From positions 11,986 through 75,985 of the forward strand of contig JBARRP010000181.1 in assembly GCA_049644285.1 (NCBI GenBank): 64,000 nucleotides of DNA. The letters are read 5' to 3'. Positions 8,401-18,900 of this stretch are shown here, in pieces (within the stretch, counting starts at the first letter, position 1; the number at the start of each line of letters is the position of its first letter). A model generated the notes under the pieces. That model saw only the letters and a program-made list of their open reading frames with translations, made no database searches and was not told the DNA's origin. The DNA is from CAVRXT01 sp049644285 (GTDB taxonomy: Bacteria; Acidobacteriota; Terriglobia; Acidiferrales; UBA7541). Made by a program: the position numbers and the translations under genes.

Positions 8401-10280
8401 GCACAAGGGTGGGCACGACCAGCGCAGCGCAGAGCGTGACATTGAGCAACACGGGGAGCGCGACACTGAATATTACCACTATCGTCCCGAGTGGGGACTA
8501 TGCCGACACCACGACCTGCGCAGCGACGCTGGCGGTGGGAGCCAATTGCACGATTAGTGTGACGTTCACGCCCACGGCCACAGGGACCCGTGCCGGTGCA
8601 GTGACCATTACCGACAACGCTGCGGGCAGCCCGCACATAATCAGCCTGACAGGCACCGGACTGGCGGCCGGCGCACCGGTCGTGAGCTTGAGTGCGTCGA
8701 GTCTGACCTTTGGCAATCAGCCAGTCAACACAACGAGCGCGACGCAGAACGTGACCTTGAGCAATACCGGCACTGGAACACTGAGCATTACGAGCATTGT
8801 ACCGAGCGGGAATTACGCCGATACGACGACCTGCACAGCGACGCTGGCGACGGGAGCCAATTGCACGATTAGTGTGACATTCACGCCCACGGCCAGCGGG
8901 ACGCAGACCGGAGCCATCACGATCACCGACAGCGCCGCTGGAAGTCCACAGCAGATCAGTCTGACCGGCACCGGCTCAACACCTGCACCAGTAGTCAGCC
9001 TTTCGTCAGGCAGCTTAACGTTTGGGAGCCAAGTCCTCAATACCACGAGCGCGGCGCAGGCTGTGACGCTGACGAACACGGGGAACGCGACGCTGAATAT
9101 CACCAGCATCGTGCCGAGTGGGGACTATGCCGACACCACGACCTGCGCAGCAACGCTGCTGGCAGGATCGAATTGCGCGATCAATGTAACATTCACTCCG
9201 ACGGCCACCGGGACCCGTACCGGCGCAGTGGCCATTACTGACAACGCCGCGGGCAGCCCGCACATCGTCAACCTGACAGGCACGGGAGTGACTGTCGCCG
9301 CACCGGCCGTGAGCTTGAGTCCGGCCAGCCTGACCTTCGCGAGCCAACTAGTCAACACGACCAGCGCAGCGCAGAGCGTGACATTGAGCAACACGGGGAA
9401 TGCGACGCTGAATATTACCAGCATCGTGCCGAGTGGGGACTATGCCGACACCACGACCTGCGCGGCGACGGTGGCGGCGGCGGCCAGCTGCACCAGTAGT
9501 GTCACCTTTACCCCCAAGGCCAGCGGGACCCGGACCGGCACCGTGACCATTACTGACAACGCCGCGGGCAGCCCACACATCGTCAATCTGACCGGTACCG
9601 CGACTCTGACCTCTTCCATCAAGCTGACAGGAAAGTTCACTGAGGCGAAGTCCGGAAGCACCTCCGTGTCCAGTCAGACCGTGACCAACACCGGGTTCGC
9701 GATTGCCTCAGGCGACTTGATCGTGGTGATTGTGCGTATCGCGAATGCTGGCGAAAGCACGACCACCTGCAGCGACAACGTCAATCCCGGGAACTATGCT
9801 CAGGCCCACTACCAGGAAGACACATCGAACGGCAGGGCCATGATCCATTACTACATGGCCAACTCCGCTTCCGCTCCCGCCGGCTCGCTGACCATCACCT
9901 GTCGCTATCCTTTGCCGAATCACTCGTATTTGGGAGCGCTGGATTACAGCGGCGCGGCAACATCCAGCCCGCTGGACGGGCATATTGGAACGATCTTTAC
10001 TACGCCCACGGCCTCTCCAAGTTCGGGAAGCATCACTCCCACGCAATCTGGAGATTTATTCGTCGGGTCCATGTACATGAGCGAGAGCAGCACCGTCACG
10101 GTGAGCTCCGAGAGCACGGGCTTTACGACGGAGCTCTTAGGCGGCGAGGGGACGGCAAACCAACAACACGCGCACACGGCCGACGAGGTGCTCGGCGGCG
10201 CCTCGGCGCAGAACTACAGCCCGACCCTAAGCTCGCCCCTCACGACGATCGATATCCTGACGGCGTACAAAGCTCGTTAG
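5409..10280 (+). CDS. Giant secreted metallophosphoesterase with choice-of-anchor-D repeats
   Basis: A protein of about 1623 aa. The ATG at 5409 is preferred over GTG 5394 because GGAGG lies 6 bases before it. An N-terminal signal or anchor helix (residues 8-28) is followed by a Pro/Ser-rich linker. A calcineurin-type metallophosphoesterase domain occupies about residues 199-480: ALPDTQYY, GLGDIVQNG, GVGNHDQ, VVSHYF and LCGHVN supply the metal ligands. An FN3-like unit precedes six choice-of-anchor-D (ASH/Hydin-type) repeats, residues 557-1397. The third repeat is split by a module of about 215 residues (783-1000). A related module forms the C-terminus (1398-1623). It is likely extracellular or surface-bound; the substrate is unknown. 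Confidence 0.85.
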   Translation: MIRDRIRRVLAVSLVVAVVGVPGIYALLRGASMPSIALKNVPTTAPTRAPVSAGVSHMSAPEESVPRRRLSEPSKEKSPASPKQPIVSVVSARASKVRADSYLNAANRKSNRNARGGTTRLDSAVRNSFTGLSRRPAALPLPQSGGSPPNPPTSNSPADGVTGVSTSPTLNVNVTDPNSQNLTVNFYGKVIPSATPGPNFSIVALPDTQYYSAGLQGGTLAMFNSQTQWIVNNRVAQNIAFVIGLGDIVQNGNNGGNYSEWINANSAVSILDDPTATGLPQGIPYSFGVGNHDQGPGGDGSPDDTAGYNQYFGFSRYSSKSYYGGHYGTDNDNHYELFSAGGMDFIVINMAYVDPQYNGPELTSILAWANGLLQTYSSRRAIVVSHYFINSGFNASWSNQGLATYNALKGNPNLFLMLCGHVNPPEGQRADVYNGNRVYTLLSDYQETGFGGDGRLRILTFSPTNNQIQVQTYSPYINQYETTSSGNFTIDYDMQGTGNNFTLLASNSGVPSGSSTSYTWPSLSPGSKYEWYVTVSNSSGTTVGPLWSFTTTGGSPDVTLSPSSLSFPSQPINTTSTAQSVTLSNTGSAGLSITSIAASAQYAQTNDCPISPSTLAVNGICTINVTFTPTAAGVQSGSITIGDSAVGSPQHISLSGTASTPAPVVSLSSGSLTFGNQQLSTTSAAQSVTLSNTGNATLNITSIVPSGDYADTTTCAATLAAAANCTISVTFTPKATGTRTGAVTITDSASGSPQTVNLTGTGVAAPAPVVTLSASSLTFGSPAVTVVQDAIATGRGSTTLAVAFGSNVTQNNLMVVGVSSSSGNTFASPAITDTLGSSWFLAVAENPGATGTPSQCNIYYAVVPSTGANTVTVHATGTNNLHLHIYEISGLLTSSVLDQIGSNFQSGVTAATVSTAGPTTAANEYVFAYVGRNNGTGTWTAGTGYGDARSSPNTTSATDAFSEDKIVSATGTQTAAATSSATDALTSVIATFKAAGGGTRVGTTSAAQSVTLSNTGSATLNITTIVPSGDYADTTTCAATLAVGANCTISVTFTPTATGTRAGAVTITDNAAGSPHIISLTGTGLAAGAPVVSLSASSLTFGNQPVNTTSATQNVTLSNTGTGTLSITSIVPSGNYADTTTCTATLATGANCTISVTFTPTASGTQTGAITITDSAAGSPQQISLTGTGSTPAPVVSLSSGSLTFGSQVLNTTSAAQAVTLTNTGNATLNITSIVPSGDYADTTTCAATLLAGSNCAINVTFTPTATGTRTGAVAITDNAAGSPHIVNLTGTGVTVAAPAVSLSPASLTFASQLVNTTSAAQSVTLSNTGNATLNITSIVPSGDYADTTTCAATVAAAASCTSSVTFTPKASGTRTGTVTITDNAAGSPHIVNLTGTATLTSSIKLTGKFTEAKSGSTSVSSQTVTNTGFAIASGDLIVVIVRIANAGESTTTCSDNVNPGNYAQAHYQEDTSNGRAMIHYYMANSASAPAGSLTITCRYPLPNHSYLGALDYSGAATSSPLDGHIGTIFTTPTASPSSGSITPTQSGDLFVGSMYMSESSTVTVSSESTGFTTELLGGEGTANQQHAHTADEVLGGASAQNYSPTLSSPLTTIDILTAYKAR
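7078..9600 (+). repeat. Tandem choice-of-anchor-D coding repeats, six copies
   Basis: Six units of roughly 95-100 codons begin near 7078, 7390, 7708 (interrupted at about 7757-8405), 8670, 8985 and 9300. The units around 7447-7570 and 9357-9480 are nearly identical at DNA level for over 100 bases, and the 8415 and 9355 units share a perfect match of about 44 bases. Such DNA-level identity points to recent duplication or gene conversion rather than old divergence. Confidence 0.85.
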
Positions 10281-10303
10281 ATAGAGCGGGGAAAAAGGTC
10301 ACG

Positions 10304-11668
10304 TTGAAGCTCCGAACCTTCGCATTGATCGTCTTGCTGCCCATTGTGGTTTTGTGTTTACCGCCCACCGTGCAGGCTCAGTCCAAGAGCAACAACTGGG
10401 CTTCGGCCAATGGCTCTTCTACGACCGCTGCGGGCGCTGCACGGGCCGCTGGCAGTTCTGCAGCGTCTCCCACCAGCGGTGTGCCCGTGGTCCTTTTTTC
10501 AATGCATGTCCAGGCGGAGCTTTTCTCCGGGATGCCCTGGCCCTCAGTTTCTTTCGGCAGCATGAGATTGTGGGACACCCACACTACCTGGAACGATCTT
10601 AACCCGTCGCCAAGCACTTTTAACTGGCCGGCGCTCGACCGATGGCTCGACGCTGCCCAACAACACGGTGTTGACGTGATTTACACCTTTGGCGCCACGC
10701 CGACTTGGGCATCTTCTAATCCGACGGCAAAGTGCGATTACAACCCAGGAGCTTGTTATCCGCCCGCGAACATGCAGGACTGGGACACCTTTGTCCGGGC
10801 GATCGCCATTCATGCCGGGGGCCGGATCAAATACTGGGAAATGTGGAATGAAGCAAACCAGCACGGATACTGGAGCGGAGGCATCCCCGCACTGGTCACG
10901 ATGACACAGCACGCTTCCGCGATCATCAAGTCGATTGCTCCCAACGCCATGATCTTTACGCCTTCGGCGGTGGGCGGCAGCGTGGATACATCTACATTTC
11001 TCGACAAGTTTCTTGCAGCAGGTGGTGGCGCGTTGGTGGACGGCGTGGCATTCCACGGCTACGTGAACTCGATTCCCGCCATCCCAGAAGACGTCAACCG
11101 CATTGTGGACGCCGAGCAAAGGATCATGGCCGAGCGCGGCCAGAGTGGCAAGCCCCTATGGGATACCGAGGGAAGTTGGGGACCATCGGACCACCTCACG
11201 GGAGACGATGCGCGGATGGCCTTCGTGGCGCGGCATTACATTTTGCAGTGGTCGAAAGGCGTGGAACGCTTCTACTGGTATGCCTGGAACGATAAGAGCT
11301 ACGGAACGCTTTTCAAATCCAGCACGGGTACGCTCGAAAGAGCAGGTATGGCATACGCACAAGTAGAAAGCTGGCTGGTGGGCGCCACCCTGACTGCACC
11401 CTGCTCCGCGAGCCTGGATTCGATCTGGACATGTAATCTGACACTCGCTGGAGGAGCGTCCGGCCAAATCGTTTGGAGTGCGGCGGTCAACATTCCGATG
11501 ACTGTTCCGTTCAGTCCTTCTTCGAACTTTACCCAGTGCACCAACCTTGACGGCAGCATCACGCAACTTTCCGGTGGGCCGATTCAAATTGGAGGCAAGC
11601 CCGTCCTGCTGACTACCAGCCGGGCACGCCATCAGCCCGCCATGAGATCTGCGCTCAACGGTGACTGA
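10304..11668 (+). CDS. Secreted glycoside hydrolase, PslG/GH39-like (clan GH-A)
   Basis: A 454 aa protein with a TTG start 23 bases after the previous stop and a clear signal peptide (LRTFALIVLLPIVVLCLPPTVQAQ). A TIM-barrel glycosidase domain follows. The probable acid/base Glu183 is in MWNEANQHGYWSGG and the probable nucleophile Glu289 is in LWDTEGSWGP, a spacing close to that of PslG-type GH39 enzymes. Such secreted hydrolases sit in exopolysaccharide loci and cut or edit the polymer in the periplasm. The C-terminal 100 residues look like a beta-sandwich accessory domain. The substrate is not readable. Confidence 0.8.
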   Translation: MKLRTFALIVLLPIVVLCLPPTVQAQSKSNNWASANGSSTTAAGAARAAGSSAASPTSGVPVVLFSMHVQAELFSGMPWPSVSFGSMRLWDTHTTWNDLNPSPSTFNWPALDRWLDAAQQHGVDVIYTFGATPTWASSNPTAKCDYNPGACYPPANMQDWDTFVRAIAIHAGGRIKYWEMWNEANQHGYWSGGIPALVTMTQHASAIIKSIAPNAMIFTPSAVGGSVDTSTFLDKFLAAGGGALVDGVAFHGYVNSIPAIPEDVNRIVDAEQRIMAERGQSGKPLWDTEGSWGPSDHLTGDDARMAFVARHYILQWSKGVERFYWYAWNDKSYGTLFKSSTGTLERAGMAYAQVESWLVGATLTAPCSASLDSIWTCNLTLAGGASGQIVWSAAVNIPMTVPFSPSSNFTQCTNLDGSITQLSGGPIQIGGKPVLLTTSRARHQPAMRSALNGD

Positions 11669-11716
11669 TCATTTCCGATCCATGTTTTTGACGCCTCGAC
11701 GCAGGGTGAAATCCGA

Positions 11717-14700
11717 ATGCATATGAACAACCCAGACTTACCGATCACGACACCGGTGTTCCCGGGCGGTCTATCTCCGTCTTTCGAGACGAGACAGGAT
11801 TCGAGCTGTGCCGAACCCCAAGACCCTATCTTGCCCACGGAAACGCGCTGCTCGTACCGGCTTTCATTTGCGCAGGAGAGGATCTGGTTCTGGGATCAGG
11901 TTGAGCCGCACAGTCCCCTATACAACTTGCCAATCGCTCTGCGGATGCGCGGCGAAATGGATCTCGACGCTTTGCGGAAAAGCCTCGGTTTAATCGTGGC
12001 GCGACATCAAGCCCTGCGGACGACCTTCGTGTCGAATCACGGGAGGCCGAGTCAGGTCATCCATCCGGCTCGGGCCGTCGAACTTGCCATCACGAATATT
12101 TCCCTATTGGCCGATGACGCACGCGAAGAGGAGGTTCAGCGCCTGGCGAAGGCTGAAGCTCGACGTCCCTTCGATCTGTCTCGCGATTTGATGATGCGCG
12201 CGGCGCTCTTCCAGCTCGCCCCCCGCGAGCACGTCCTTCTGCTCACCATGCATCATATCGCTTCGGATGGTTGGTCGTTCGGCATTCTCTTGCGTGAATT
12301 GTCCGAGGCCTACGGCGCTTATACTTCCGGACGTTCGCCGAGTCTCCCTGAACTGCCTGTTCAGTATGCGGACTTCGCCATCGGCGAGCGCGAGCGACTT
12401 CATGGAGAAGTGCTGGAAGGGTTGCTCTCTTTCTGGAAGAAGCGACTCGCTGGCAATCCTGAGTTTGCGCATCTCTCCACCGATCGTCCGAGGCCGCCGC
12501 GCCAAACCTATTGTGGCGCTCAAGAGAAACTGGTCCTTCCCGAGGCGGTTCTCTCGTCTCTTACGCGGTTGAGCGAGCACGCCGGAGCCTCATTGTTCAT
12601 GACGCTGCTCGCGGCGTTTCAAACACTCTTGCACCGCTATTCCGGGCATGACGAAATTCTCGTCGGTTTTCCGATTGCCACGCGCAACCGCGGAGAGGTC
12701 GCCGACCTGATTGGATTCTTCACCAACACGCTCGTCTTTCGCGGTGATCTTTCCGGGAACCCCACTTTTTTGGAGTTGCTCAGCCGTATTCGCGAAGCAA
12801 CTCTGAACGACTACCTTCATCAGGATCTTCCCTTCGAGAAACTCGTTGGGGCAGTTCAGCCAGAGCGGAGCCCCAGCCAGACGCCTCTGTTCCAGACCAT
12901 GTTCGTCTTCCAGAACTCCCCGATGCCGCTGCTGAAGTGGCCGGGACTGACGGTGAGCCGGTTTGAGGTGGAGACGGAGACCGCGAAATTCGACCTGACG
13001 GTGTTCATCGAAAAAAAGGACGGTCTCAAGGTCACCTTCGAATACAACACGGGCTTGTTCGACGCCGCGACCATGCAGCGAATGCTGCAGCACTATCGGA
13101 CGCTTCTTGAGGCCGTGGTGATGAATCCGGAAAGTCGCATTGGGAGCCTTTCCCTTTTGGCGCCTTCCGAACATCGAAAGCTGGTGGTGGACTGGAATCA
13201 GACGCAATCCAGTTGTCCGCAGCGTTGTGTCCACGATTTATTTCAAGAACAAGCGGAACGAAATCCCAATAGGGTAGCCCTCGTCTTCAAGGACCAGCAG
13301 CTCACGTATCGTGAATTGAACCGGAAGGCCAACGCGCTCGCGCATCGACTGTGCAGGTTGGGAGTCACTTCGGAAGCCAAGGTGGGTGTGCTAATGGCGC
13401 GCTCGCCGGAGTTAGTGATCGCGCTCCTGGGCATCCTCAAGGCCGGCGGTGCATATGTGCCGCTCGACCCGGAATATCCGGCGGAGCGCCTCACGTTCAT
13501 TATGAAAGATGCCGGCGTGCGGGTCTTGATCTGCCAAGAACGATTGAGCGCGCTCCTGCCCGAGAGCGGCGTTCCTGTGCTTTGCCTGGACCGACTGAAC
13601 GGATTGAACGAGGAGGAGGAACGCACGAATAACACCGCTGCGGGCGTGCAGTGCGACAGCCTCGCGTATGTGATGTACACCTCGGGTTCCACTGGCATGC
13701 CCAAAGGAGTGGAGATTTCGCACCGGGGCATCGTGCGCCTGATTTTCGGACAGACCTACGCGCGTTTCAGCGAGAACGAAGTCTTTCTCCAGCTTGCGCC
13801 CGTCTCATTCGACGCCTCCACTTTCGAGATCTGGGGATCCTTGCTGCATGGGGCGCGTTGCGTTTTATTCCCCGGAAGGGTCCCGGCGGCGCACGAGTTG
13901 GACGAGGTGATTCGTAAACACCAGGTGACTATCCTGTGGCTTACGGCGCCGCTATTCAACGCTGTGATCGATGAAGCGCCCGAAGCCTTGTCGCCCCTTC
14001 GACAACTGCTCATCGGTGGCGATGCGCTCTCGGTTCCCCATGTGCGACGTGCTTTGACGCATCTACCGCACGTCGAGCTAATCAACGGCTACGGGCCGAC
14101 TGAAAACACGACTTTCACCTGCACTTACCGCATCCCCAAGCAAATGGGGAAAGACATCCCGTCTATCCCTATCGGCAGGCCGATTGCGAACACTACGGTT
14201 TACATACTCGACCGGTATTTGCAGCCGGCTCCAATCGGCGTTCCAGGAGAACTGTACATTGGCGGAGCGGGATTGGCGCGCGGCTATTTGAACCGTCCGG
14301 AACTCACAGCTGAAAAGTTCGGCTCCGATCCGTTCGCAGAAGCTTCGCGTGAGCGGCTCTATAGGACGGGCGACATCGTGCGCTATCTGCCCGATGGAAA
14401 CATCGAGTTTCTCGGCAGGCGCGACAATCAAGTAAAGGTCCGCGGCTTCCGAATCGAGTTGGGCGAAATCGAGGGCGCGCTTAAAAAACACCCGGAAGTA
14501 CGAGAGGTCGCGGTCGTGGTGCACGCGGACGCCCATGACACCAAATATCTGGTGGCATACGTCGTTCCTCAGAGCGGCCAATCTCTCGCCCCTGAACAGC
14601 TCCTCGATTTCCTGAAGCGAAAGATGCCCGAATACATGCTGCCGCAGTTTGTGTTCCTCCCATCACTCCCGCTCCTCCCGAGCGGAAAATTGGACAGGCG

Positions 14701-15862
14701 CGCTCTGAAAGCGCCAGCGTCCTTGGAGGCCGAGCGACAACGGCAATCGGTGGCTCCGCGGGATGCGACCGAATCCGAATTGGTAAACATTTGGGAACAA
14801 GTTCTGGGAAGCGGTCCGGTGGGTATCAACGACAACTTCTTCGACCTTGGTGGTCACTCGCTCCTGGCAGTGCGCTTGTTCAGCGAGATTGAGCGCATTT
14901 TCGGGAAGCAGCTTGACCTCTCGACGTTGATGAGTGCGCCGACCGTGGCACAACTCGCCGCGTCCCTGCGAAACGGTCATGCAGCCAATTCTTCTTTGCT
15001 CGTCCCGATTCAGCGGCAGGGCAGCCGCCCTCCGTTGTACTGCATTCACGGTGGCGGAGGACATGTTCTGCGGCTTCGGGATCTCGCTCTCGGTCTAGGT
15101 CCTGATCAGCCCATGTATGGGCTCCGCGCGCCTGTTTTCAATGGTTACCATTCCTCAGTCAGCGTAGAGAGACTCGCGGAAATCTACGTTCAAGAGATCC
15201 GCAAGGCGCAACCGGAAGGACCGTATTACCTAGCTGGCCCGTCCTTTGGTGGCCTGATCGCATACGAAATGGCAACCCAGTTGGCTGCGCTCGGAGAAGA
15301 AGTCGCGCTGCTTGTCTTGTTTGATACGGGGAATCAGGCATTCGGGCGATCTTTACCGTTCCTCGGATCGCTCCGATTCCGAGCGTCTCGCATGCTGGGA
15401 AGAATGCAGTATTACCGCGCCTGGTTCCTGCGCACAGGACCAAAGGTGAGAGGACGATTGGTCCCAGAGTTGTGTCGCTCTGCCTGGACCAGGATCGGCA
15501 ACCTATTGTGGAGGGCTGCGTACACCACATTCCGCTGGAGCAATCGCCCCCTGCCCAACTGCCTGAGGGATAACTTAAAGGTGTTCACCCGCGCCGCCAA
15601 GGCCTATCGCCCAAAGCCGTACCCGGGGCGCGTCGTTCTTTTCAAGGCGGAGGAACAAGAGGGGCAATACGGCCCGGATCCAACAATGGGATGGGGCGGC
15701 TTGGCGCGGGGCGGCATCGAGATTCACGTTGCCGCGGGCGATCACACGAGCATGTTCCGGAAACCTCAAGTCTATAAGCTTGGAGAGCAGCTGCGTGCGC
15801 GTCTGGAAGCCGCGCAAAGGAATGAGTGTCTCCGGCGTCAAAACCAATCCGCTGTTGTCTGA
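11717..15862 (+). CDS. Nonribosomal peptide synthetase, C-A-T-TE (Val-like A code)
   Basis: A 1381 aa terminal module. The condensation domain spans about residues 45-490, with HHIASDG near 179. The adenylation domain (about 510-1010) has YTSGSTGMPKG near 653 and the A10 lysine in LLPSGKLDRRAL. Reading the specificity positions by eye gives D-A-F-W-L-G-G-T-F-K, one change from the published valine code DAFWIGGTFK. The carrier domain has its phosphopantetheine serine at 1048 (LGGHSLL). The thioesterase has Ser1176 (GPSFGG), Asp1203 and His1343 (GDHTS), so it looks active. A TE places this protein last in assembly although its gene is first. No MbtH-like gene is seen. Confidence 0.93.
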   Translation: MHMNNPDLPITTPVFPGGLSPSFETRQDSSCAEPQDPILPTETRCSYRLSFAQERIWFWDQVEPHSPLYNLPIALRMRGEMDLDALRKSLGLIVARHQALRTTFVSNHGRPSQVIHPARAVELAITNISLLADDAREEEVQRLAKAEARRPFDLSRDLMMRAALFQLAPREHVLLLTMHHIASDGWSFGILLRELSEAYGAYTSGRSPSLPELPVQYADFAIGERERLHGEVLEGLLSFWKKRLAGNPEFAHLSTDRPRPPRQTYCGAQEKLVLPEAVLSSLTRLSEHAGASLFMTLLAAFQTLLHRYSGHDEILVGFPIATRNRGEVADLIGFFTNTLVFRGDLSGNPTFLELLSRIREATLNDYLHQDLPFEKLVGAVQPERSPSQTPLFQTMFVFQNSPMPLLKWPGLTVSRFEVETETAKFDLTVFIEKKDGLKVTFEYNTGLFDAATMQRMLQHYRTLLEAVVMNPESRIGSLSLLAPSEHRKLVVDWNQTQSSCPQRCVHDLFQEQAERNPNRVALVFKDQQLTYRELNRKANALAHRLCRLGVTSEAKVGVLMARSPELVIALLGILKAGGAYVPLDPEYPAERLTFIMKDAGVRVLICQERLSALLPESGVPVLCLDRLNGLNEEEERTNNTAAGVQCDSLAYVMYTSGSTGMPKGVEISHRGIVRLIFGQTYARFSENEVFLQLAPVSFDASTFEIWGSLLHGARCVLFPGRVPAAHELDEVIRKHQVTILWLTAPLFNAVIDEAPEALSPLRQLLIGGDALSVPHVRRALTHLPHVELINGYGPTENTTFTCTYRIPKQMGKDIPSIPIGRPIANTTVYILDRYLQPAPIGVPGELYIGGAGLARGYLNRPELTAEKFGSDPFAEASRERLYRTGDIVRYLPDGNIEFLGRRDNQVKVRGFRIELGEIEGALKKHPEVREVAVVVHADAHDTKYLVAYVVPQSGQSLAPEQLLDFLKRKMPEYMLPQFVFLPSLPLLPSGKLDRRALKAPASLEAERQRQSVAPRDATESELVNIWEQVLGSGPVGINDNFFDLGGHSLLAVRLFSEIERIFGKQLDLSTLMSAPTVAQLAASLRNGHAANSSLLVPIQRQGSRPPLYCIHGGGGHVLRLRDLALGLGPDQPMYGLRAPVFNGYHSSVSVERLAEIYVQEIRKAQPEGPYYLAGPSFGGLIAYEMATQLAALGEEVALLVLFDTGNQAFGRSLPFLGSLRFRASRMLGRMQYYRAWFLRTGPKVRGRLVPELCRSAWTRIGNLLWRAAYTTFRWSNRPLPNCLRDNLKVFTRAAKAYRPKPYPGRVVLFKAEEQEGQYGPDPTMGWGGLARGGIEIHVAAGDHTSMFRKPQVYKLGEQLRARLEAAQRNECLRRQNQSAVV

Positions 15863-15919
15863 GCTCAGGCCGAGCTCAGGCTGAATGCCGATTATTGATT
15901 CACGGAAGAGAGCTAACAA

Positions 15920-18900
15920 GTGAAGAGAAATGCTGAAAACCTGGCTTCCCGCACTCTACAGATCAACGTAGACGGGCGATGGATTGACCTGACCGAATTG
16001 GAAGCGGCAGTGTGCAACAACTGTCCTGTAGAGGCATGCGTTGTATTGCCCAGGGAGCACAACGGGGCCGTAGAACTGGTGGCTTATGTCGTGCCGAACT
16101 CTCCTTACGTGCCGGAGCATTTCGGGGCTCAGGTCAAGTCAAAAATGCCGTCGGGCGAAGTGAATTGTTTCTGTGTGCCGGTGGCCGCGATTCCGCTGAC
16201 GGAGACAGGCGAGGTTGATTACGAAGCGCTCATTCAGCTTCCCGTTTTCGAGGAAGGCCTACTGCATCGTTGGAGTGAAGCGCTTCAAACGGTGATGGAC
16301 ATCCGTCAAGGCTCAGTCGTCATTGACGAGCAGAGTCCGGATCTTGCGCCGTTGCATCTCTCCGATTTGATTCCAGCGTGGAAACCAGCCGCGTCGAAAG
16401 CCTCCGACGTACCTTCGGCAGCAGCGCAAAACCCGGAGAAGTCAGCCACAGGGTTTGGACCGAGGACCTTGGCTCTTGCGGATGGTGGTCCGCTGGTGTT
16501 TCCCGGCGACGCGCCGAAAACGTTGACGGAAGCCATCGTGCGTACCGCGACTGAATTCCCAGACAAAGGCATCATCTATGTCAAATCGAACGGTGAGGAG
16601 GTTTTTCAGAGTTTTCCCGCGCTTTTACGGGAAGCCCGTTGCATCCTGGCCGGTCTTCGAGCGAGAGGATTGAAGGCAGGGGCAAGAGTTATTCTGCAAG
16701 TGCAATCATTATCCGATCATTTCAGTTCATTCTGGGCGTGTGTTCTGGGGGGCATTACGCCCGTGACAGTTGCAGTCGCGCCCTCCTACGCAGACCGAAA
16801 TTCCGTAGTCAACAAACTCTATAACGTTTGGAAGCTGCTCGAGCAGCCCGTCATCCTGGCAAACGCTCAACTGATCAGGCCTCTGGTTGAACTCCAGAGA
16901 TTTTTCCCCGGCGAAAAGTTCAAGGTCCTGTCTGTTGATGAGTTGAAGAGAAATTCCCCTGCCGAAGACATCTTTGCCAGCCAGCCCGAGGATCTGGTTT
17001 TCTTCCAACTGACCTCAGGCAGCACCGGCGTACCCAAGTGCATTCAAGAGAGCCACCGCAGCATTATTGCCCATATTCACGGCTCAGGGCAGTTCAATGG
17101 CTACTCGCCGAATGACGTCTGCCTCAACTGGTTGCCCGTAGACCATGTTGTCCCGACCCTCACATTTCACTTAAAGGATGTTTATCTGGGCTGCCAGGAA
17201 ATTCAAGCCGAAACGAGCGTGCTTCTTTCGGACCCTCTGCGCTGGCTGGATCTCCTTGAGGCTCACAGAGTCACTCATACGTGGTCTCCCAATTTTGGCT
17301 TCAAACTGGTGAGTGACCGGCTAGCCTCGGTCGACAACAGGAAATGGGATCTGTCCTCCGTGAAGTTTTTCATGAACGCCGGCGAACAGGTCACGCTCCC
17401 AGTAGTGAGAGAGTTTCTCGATCGAGTCGCTCCTTTCGGTGTCTCTCCGCGCGCCATGCAGCCGGCCTTCGGAATGGCTGAGGTCTGCACTTGCATGACC
17501 TACCAGAATGACTTTGCAATCGAGACAGGGGTTCACCGCTTTTTGAAATCTTCTCTGGGTGGCCTCTTGCATCCGGCGAATGCTCAAGACGCGTCGGTGA
17601 TCACGTTTGTGGATCTTGGACCCCCAATGCCCGGAGTCCAGATTCGGATCACGGATGCGCAAAACCAGGTTCTGCCGGAAGGCATGATCGGCCGCTTTCA
17701 GATTAGCGGAGACGTTGTCACACGCGGTTATTTGAACAACGACGAAGCGAACCGGGAAGCTTTTGTTGGCGACGGTTGGTTTAACTCAGGCGATCTGGGA
17801 TTTATCCTTAGCGGCCGCCTGACCCTGACGGGCCGGGAAAAGGAAATGATCATCGTCCGTGGCGCCAACTTTTACTGCTATGAGATCGAGGATGTGGTGA
17901 ACAGCATCCCTGGCGTCGAGCCCACGTTCACAGGCAGCTGCGCTGTGAGTGATCCTGCCACGGGCACCGAAGGCCTGGCGATCTTCTTCGTGCCACAGAA
18001 GACTAACACGGACGAACGGATCAGTCTGATCCACCGGATTCGTACTGCAGTCGCTGGTAATCTCGGCATCAGCCCCTCGCTGATCATTCCCCTGCGCCGA
18101 AGTGATTTCCCCAAAACCACCAGCGGCAAAATCCAGCGGAATCAACTGAAGAAGTCGTTGGCGGCCGGCCACTACGACTCAATCCTCAAGGAAATCGATA
18201 TCGCTCTCGGTAATTCCAATACCTTGCCCGACTGGTTTTACCGCAAGGTCTGGCGGCGCAAAGAAATCAAATTCCACCGGACTCCCGAACTGCTTGGCGG
18301 ATCGGTCATTTTCCTCGATCCATTGGGACTGGGTGAGCGCCTCTGCGCGAAGCTGATGGGCTCAGAACAACCTTGCGTGCGAGTAGACCGGGGCGCGGAA
18401 TTTGCCAAGCTGAATTCGCAGTCCTATCGAATCGATCCGACAAATCCCGAGCATTATCGGCTTCTGTTAACTTCAATTGCAGAAGACGGAATACGCGTCG
18501 AGCAGGTTCTTCATCTCTGTAATTACCGCGAGTTTTCCAGCGCGTGGGGCGAGTTCGATCACGTTGAACGTTCGCTGGACCATGGACTATTCAGCCTGCT
18601 CTTCTTGGTTCAGGCTCTGTGCGTACAGTCCGAAGCCGCGCGGCCGTCCCGCCTCCTGGTCGTTTCGAGCAACAGCCAGCACACGAGAGCAGCTGATCCA
18701 GTCGATTGCACGAGAAGTATGGTCTCGGGACTTCTCAAGACTGTTCCGCAAGAAACTCCCTGGCTTACCTATGGCCACGTGGATTTGCCGGGGGAGAACA
18801 TCGAGCAAGAAGCGGACCTGGTCTTGGCGGAGATGCAATCCCCTCAAGGTGACCGCGAAGCGGCTTGGCGGGATGGGTGCCGCTGGATACCGAGACTCCA

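Noticed and set aside
7100..9600. Regularly spaced direct repeats resembling a CRISPR array
   Set aside because: Unit length is about 300 bases, the repeats are in frame and encode anchor-D domains.
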